Source: Clostridiales bacterium UBA1316 (GTDB lineage: Bacteria; Bacillota; Clostridia; Oscillospirales; Oscillospiraceae). Taken from it: a stretch of 23,830 nucleotides of DNA. The position numbers were made by a program, and so were the translations under genes. The notes beneath the pieces were generated by a model that saw nothing but the letters and a program-made list of their open reading frames with translations, did no database searches and had not been told where the DNA came from. The stretch is taken from assembly GCA_002307055.1 (NCBI GenBank), contig DBTM01000037.1, positions 1-23,830 of the forward strand, in the 5' to 3' direction. Shown piece after piece: positions 20,550 to 23,830 of this stretch. How positions within the stretch are numbered: the first letter of the stretch is position 1; every line of letters begins with the position of its first letter.

Positions 20550-21179
20550 ATGAAACTGATACTCTTAGGCGCTCCGGGTGCCGGCAAGGGCACACAGGCC
20601 GATATTATCAGCCGTAAACTCGCCATCCCGACGATCTCCACCGGAAACATTCTAAGGGCTGCCATTAGAAACAGTACGCCCATTGGGATTAAAGCCCGCT
20701 CCTATATGGATTCTGGCAATCTGGTTCCGGATGATGTGATCATCGGCATAATGAAAGAGCGGTTAGCTAAGTCGGACTGTGCGAATGGTTACATTCTCGA
20801 CGGAATGCCGAGAACAATCACCCAGGCAGAAGCACTTGAGGACGCTGGAGTTAAAGTCGACGTCGCACTTGTGATCGAAGCATCCGACGCTGAGATTATG
20901 GATCGAATGACAGGCAGGCGGACTTGCGGCAACTGCGGAGCGACGTATCACATCAGGACAAATCCGCCGAAGACAGATAATATCTGTGATGTATGCGGTG
21001 ACGAGCTGGTGCTCAGAAAAGACGACAAGCCTGAAACGGTTATAAACCGGCTGAAGGTTTATCATCAGGAAACCGAACCCCTGATTGAATACTTCAAATC
21101 CAGAGGTAAGCTTAAAACGGTAGAAAACCTGTCCATTGAGGCGACTACCGAAGTTATATTTCGGACTCTGGGTATTTAA
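20550..21179 (+). CDS. adk: Adenylate kinase, zinc-binding long form
   Basis: The 209-residue enzyme interconverts ATP plus AMP with two ADP. The P-loop GAPGAGKGTQ is at about residues 7-16. The LID domain carries four cysteines, C126/C129 and C146/C149, for structural zinc. The AMP-site motif reads DGMPRT instead of the usual DGFPRT, a mild change. The ATG at 20550 gives the canonical MKLILLGAPG start. The longer frame from 20532 is rejected since it overlaps secY and GGGGG lies just before 20550. The gene is one base from map. Confidence 0.97.
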   Translation: MKLILLGAPGAGKGTQADIISRKLAIPTISTGNILRAAIRNSTPIGIKARSYMDSGNLVPDDVIIGIMKERLAKSDCANGYILDGMPRTITQAEALEDAGVKVDVALVIEASDAEIMDRMTGRRTCGNCGATYHIRTNPPKTDNICDVCGDELVLRKDDKPETVINRLKVYHQETEPLIEYFKSRGKLKTVENLSIEATTEVIFRTLGI

Positions 21180-21180
21180 G

Positions 21181-21936
21181 ATGATAAAACTTAAATCCTC
21201 ACGAGAAGCGGACCTGATGCGCCAGGCCGGAAAAATTACCGCGGCTGCCCGTGCTTTAGCAGGGGATATGGTAACGGCTGGCGTAACAACCAAGCAAATT
21301 GATTTGGCAGTCCATGATTTTATTGTTTCCATGGGTGCCATACCCACCTTCCTGGGCTACAGCGGTTTCCCCGCCAGCATCTGTGCCTCTGTTAACGAGC
21401 AGGTCATTCACGGAATACCAGACAGCCGGGTGCTGAAAAATGGTGATATCGTCAGTATTGACGTCGGAGCGACGAAGGACGGTTATGTGGGAGACTGTGC
21501 GGCGACCTTTATCGTCGGCAAAGGCGGTAAGGAAGCCGAAAGGCTCATCGCGGTTACAAAAAGGAGCTTTTTCGAAGGCATCAAATTTGCCCGTGAAGGC
21601 TACAGGATCTCAGACATTTCACATGCCGTGCAGAGCTATGTCGAAGGCAACGGCTTTTCTGTCGTCAGAGAATACGTTGGGCATGGCATTGGCGCTCAAA
21701 TGCATGAGCCGCCGGAGATACCGAATTTTGGCAGCCCGGGGCATGGTATAAGGATTGTGCGCGGTATGACGCTGGCTGTGGAGCCCATGGTAAACGTGGG
21801 CGGCGCCGCCATCAAAGTCCTCAAAGACGGCTGGACGGTTGTCACGCTCGATGGAACCTTATCGGCACATTATGAGAATACGATACTCATCACTGATGGT
21901 GAACCTGAGATTCTCACGACGACAGGGGATATCTGA
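21181..21936 (+). CDS. map: Methionine aminopeptidase, type I
   Basis: The 251-residue metalloenzyme removes the initiator Met from new proteins. The five metal ligands are in place: D94, D105, H168, E201 and E232, and H77 lies in VIHGIPD. No N-terminal zinc-finger extension is present, so it is the short form. The ATG at 21181 directly follows the adk stop, matching the canonical IKLKSSREADLMRQAGKI start. Its TGA overlaps the next start (TGATG). Confidence 0.97.
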   Translation: MIKLKSSREADLMRQAGKITAAARALAGDMVTAGVTTKQIDLAVHDFIVSMGAIPTFLGYSGFPASICASVNEQVIHGIPDSRVLKNGDIVSIDVGATKDGYVGDCAATFIVGKGGKEAERLIAVTKRSFFEGIKFAREGYRISDISHAVQSYVEGNGFSVVREYVGHGIGAQMHEPPEIPNFGSPGHGIRIVRGMTLAVEPMVNVGGAAIKVLKDGWTVVTLDGTLSAHYENTILITDGEPEILTTTGDI

Positions 21937-22241
21937 TGATGGAGATCGACAGAGAAACTATCGCAATATCGGACATTGTTAAAGCCTTAAACGGCAGAGA
22001 TAAAGGCAAGTCTTTCTTCGTCGTTGATACGGAAGATATTTATGCCATGCTGTGTGACGGCAAAGCACGCCGTATTGACAAACCGAAGCGTAAAAAGCTT
22101 AAACACATACGGCTTGAACAAAAAAGTGACGGCTGGATTGCGTCAAAGCTCCAGAACGGCGAAAAGGTCACGAACAGCGAAATTAGACGGGCTCTGGCAG
22201 AATATGAAACGCAAAACCGAGGAGAAAAAGGAGGTATGTAA
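21936..22241 (+). CDS. KOW-domain RNA-binding protein, L14e-like
   Basis: The 101-residue protein opens with a KOW-like segment (ISDIVKALNGRDKGKSFFVVDTED). A basic stretch DKPKRKKLKHIRLEQK follows. It resembles the small KOW proteins found between map and infA in many Firmicutes (YbzG in Bacillus subtilis), which recall the archaeal and eukaryotic L14e/L27e fold. Its role is unknown; RNA or ribosome binding is likely from the fold. The start overlaps the map stop (TGATG), and a second in-frame ATG lies at 21939. AAGGAGG near its end serves infA. Confidence 0.82.
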   Translation: MMEIDRETIAISDIVKALNGRDKGKSFFVVDTEDIYAMLCDGKARRIDKPKRKKLKHIRLEQKSDGWIASKLQNGEKVTNSEIRRALAEYETQNRGEKGGM

Positions 22242-22246
22242 GTAAT

Positions 22247-22465
22247 ATGGCTAAAGACGACATGATCGAACTCGAAGGCACTGTTGTGGAATCGCTGCCT
22301 AACACGATGTTCCAGGTTGATATAGGCGGCGGACATCAAATATTGGCGCATATCTCGGGCAAACTCCGAATGAATTTTATTCGCATACTGCCAGGCGATA
22401 AGGTGACGGTACAAATGTCGCCGTATGACCTGACACGCGGCAGAATTACCTGGCGAAGCAAATAA
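22247..22465 (+). CDS. infA: Translation initiation factor IF-1
   Basis: The 72-residue OB-fold factor binds the A site of the small subunit during initiation. The whole sequence is canonical: MAKDDMIELEGTVVESLPN, then HISGKLRMNFIRILPGDKV and the SPYDLTRGRITWRSK ending. AAGGAGG lies in the preceding gene. After it comes a gap of about 100 bases before rpmJ. Confidence 0.97.
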   Translation: MAKDDMIELEGTVVESLPNTMFQVDIGGGHQILAHISGKLRMNFIRILPGDKVTVQMSPYDLTRGRITWRSK

Positions 22466-22507
22466 TCCCAGTAAATGAAAAATAAATATTTATATCTTAT
22501 CATGTCA

Positions 22508-22552
22508 CCGGCGAGAAATGATAAGCATCGCACTGAAGTTATGCGTCGCCGG
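22508..22552 (+). promoter_or_regulatory. Stem overlapping the rpmJ ribosome site
   Basis: CCGGCGA (22508-22514) pairs perfectly with TCGCCGG (22546-22552), and inside it GCAT (22525-22528) pairs with ATGC (22541-22544). The 3' arm takes the first two bases of the GGAG (22551-22554) before rpmJ. Masking of that site is possible but unproven. Confidence 0.45.
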
Positions 22553-22569
22553 AGAAATGGATGCTTAAT

Positions 22570-22683
22570 ATGAAAGTAAGACCGTCCGTTAAGCCCATGT
22601 GTGAAAAGTGCAAGATCATTAAACGCAAGGGCAGAGTTATGGTAATTTGCGAAAATCCCAAACATAAGCAAAGACAGGGATAA
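22570..22683 (+). CDS. rpmJ: Ribosomal protein L36, zinc form
   Basis: The 37-residue protein is the smallest of the ribosome and stabilises rRNA near the factor site. Zinc ligands C11, C14, C27 and H32 are all present, so it is the C+ type. The start at 22570 gives the canonical MKVRPSVK. An in-frame ATG at 22561 is 6 bases from GGAG (22551-22554) and would add MLN; spacing favours that start, homology favours 22570. The upstream stem may affect access. Confidence 0.93.
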   Translation: MKVRPSVKPMCEKCKIIKRKGRVMVICENPKHKQRQG

Positions 22684-22725
22684 ATTATTGATTCCTCATT
22701 TGAATGAAAGGAATGATTGAAAAGT

Positions 22726-23094
22726 ATGGCACGTATTTCCGGCGTTGACCTGCCCAAGGACAAGAGGATCGAAATCGGTTTGACATATGTCTTTGGCATT
22801 GGCAGAACGAGTGCAAAAAAGATCCTTGAAACAACCGGTATCAATCCCGACACAAGAGTCAAGAATCTTACTGAGGCTGAAGAAACAGCACTCCGTGAGT
22901 GCATCGATAAGAGTTTAACTGTGGAGGGCGACCTCCGGCGAAGTGTATCTCTGGACATCAAGCGCCTGACTGAAATCGGTTGCTATCGTGGCACCCGTCA
23001 CAGAAGAGGCCTCCCCGTCCGTGGCCAAAGAAGCAAGACGAATGCACGCACCCGCAAGGGACCAAAGCGTACGATCGCCAATAAGAAGAAGTAA
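22726..23094 (+). CDS. rpsM: Ribosomal protein S13
   Basis: The 122-residue protein of the small-subunit head contacts S19, L5 and the P-site tRNA. The start ARISGVDLPKDKRIEIGLTYVFGIG and the C-terminal CYRGTRHRRGLPVRGQRSKTNARTRKGPKRT are typical. The ATG at 22726 gives the canonical N-terminus. AAAGGA (22707-22712) is 13 bases away, a rather weak site compared with its neighbours. The in-frame TTG at 22717 is closer but not needed. Confidence 0.96.
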   Translation: MARISGVDLPKDKRIEIGLTYVFGIGRTSAKKILETTGINPDTRVKNLTEAEETALRECIDKSLTVEGDLRRSVSLDIKRLTEIGCYRGTRHRRGLPVRGQRSKTNARTRKGPKRTIANKKK

Positions 23095-23108
23095 GGGAGG
23101 GGTTTGTA

Positions 23109-23510
23109 ATGGCAGCACCCGCAAAGGGCAAAAAGGTCATAAAAAGACGCCGTGAGCGTAAAAACATAGAAAAGGGCGCCGTGCATATCGCATCGTCCTT
23201 CAACAATACCATGGTCACCATTACCGATACGAGCGGGAATGCCCTATCCTGGGCTTCAGCCGGCGGCAGCGGTTTCCGCGGCAGCAGAAAGTCGACGCCC
23301 TTCGCCGCGCAGACAGCGGCTGAGACGGCGGCAAAAGCAGCAATGGAGCATGGACTTAAGACCGTTGAGGTCTTCGTAAAAGGCCCCGGCTCAGGCCGTG
23401 AAGCGGCTATTCGTGCACTGCAGGCAGCGGGTTTGGAAGTCACAATGATCAAAGATGTGACACCGATCCCCCACAACGGCTGCCGTCCGCCGAAAAGACG
23501 CAGAGTTTAA
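23109..23510 (+). CDS. rpsK: Ribosomal protein S11
   Basis: The 133-residue protein forms the platform near the E site. Segments KKVIKRRRERKNIEKGAVHIASSFNNTMVTITDTSGNALSWASAGGSGFRGSRKSTPFAAQ and the C-terminal TPIPHNGCRPPKRRRV are canonical. GGGAGGGG is upstream, 14 bases from rpsM. Confidence 0.98.
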   Translation: MAAPAKGKKVIKRRRERKNIEKGAVHIASSFNNTMVTITDTSGNALSWASAGGSGFRGSRKSTPFAAQTAAETAAKAAMEHGLKTVEVFVKGPGSGREAAIRALQAAGLEVTMIKDVTPIPHNGCRPPKRRRV

Positions 23511-23525
23511 GGAGGTAGAAGACAA

Positions 23526-23830
23526 ATGGCAAGATATACTGATGCAGTTTGCCGCTTGTGCCGCAGAGAAGGCCAGAAGCTTTTTCTGAAGGGTGACAGG
23601 TGCTATACTGAAAAATGCGGTGTAGACCGCAGAGCGTATCCGCCCGGTCAGCATGGCCAGGGCAGAGCAAAGACATCTGAATACGGCACGCAGCTGCGTG
23701 AAAAACAGAAAGCAAAGAGATATTACGGTGTCCTTGAAAGCCAGTTCAGAGGGTACTTTGACATGGCCAGCAAGATGAAGGGAAAAACAGGCGAAAACCT
23801 GCTTGCCCTCCTTGAAAGACGCCTTGACAA
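23526..23830 (+). CDS. rpsD: Ribosomal protein S4, zinc form, truncated by window edge
   Basis: The first 101 codons of a primary 16S rRNA-binding protein; the rest lies outside the window. The N-terminus carries a C9-x2-C12-x13-C26-x4-C31 zinc motif, then the DRRAYPPGQHGQ segment and KQKAKRYYGVLESQF. In many bacteria S4 represses the alpha operon; no such site is evident here. AAGGAGG is 12 bases upstream of the ATG. rpoA and rplQ would be expected beyond the edge. Confidence 0.97.
   Translation, partial: MARYTDAVCRLCRREGQKLFLKGDRCYTEKCGVDRRAYPPGQHGQGRAKTSEYGTQLREKQKAKRYYGVLESQFRGYFDMASKMKGKTGENLLALLERRLD

Overview
The window is a block of conserved chromosome from a low-to-mid GC Gram-positive bacterium, most likely a member of the Clostridia (possibly Oscillospiraceae or a relative; the family is an inference). 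The evidence is the S10-spc-alpha ribosomal gene order with secY-adk-map-(KOW protein)-infA-rpmJ, the zinc-binding forms of S14, S4, L24, L36 and adenylate kinase, strong AGGAGG ribosome sites, and accompanying DegV, YchF and ECF sigma/anti-sigma genes. All supported genes are on the + strand.

Positions 1-3670 form an accessory part. A promoter and a 246-base leader encode an apparent 18-residue leader peptide and mutually exclusive stems. These precede an APH-fold small-molecule kinase. A hairpin and a new promoter lead to dusB, followed without a gap by an ECF sigma factor and its overlapping membrane anti-sigma factor, closed by a strong terminator. Positions 3698-8940 hold degV, ychF, a small membrane protein related to the HGSNAT/DUF1624 family and a fused FeoA-FeoB ferrous iron transporter.

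Positions 8941-9464 are a gene-free leader with a strong promoter for the S10 operon. From 9465 to the right edge runs the ribosomal superoperon: rpsJ, rplC, rplD, rplW, rplB, rpsS, rplV, rpsC, rplP, rpmC, rpsQ, rplN, rplX, rplE, rpsZ, rpsH, rplF, rplR, rpsE, rpmD, rplO, secY, adk, map, a KOW-domain gene, infA, rpmJ, rpsM, rpsK and the start of rpsD. Most neighbours overlap or lie within 20 bases, so they look cotranscribed. Two junctions are exceptions: rpsJ-rplC (about 250 bases) and rpsZ-rpsH (about 175 bases) hold hairpin-rich insertions, and a smaller stem precedes rpmJ.

Most of the window is ordinary core genome. The best candidates for something undescribed are the leader-peptide attenuator ahead of the kinase gene, the structured S10 leader with a 17-base tandem repeat, the two structured insertions inside the ribosomal operon, and a long Gly/Asn/Tyr-rich repeat tail on ribosomal protein S3. 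No CRISPR array, tRNA, rRNA, transposase or phage gene was found.
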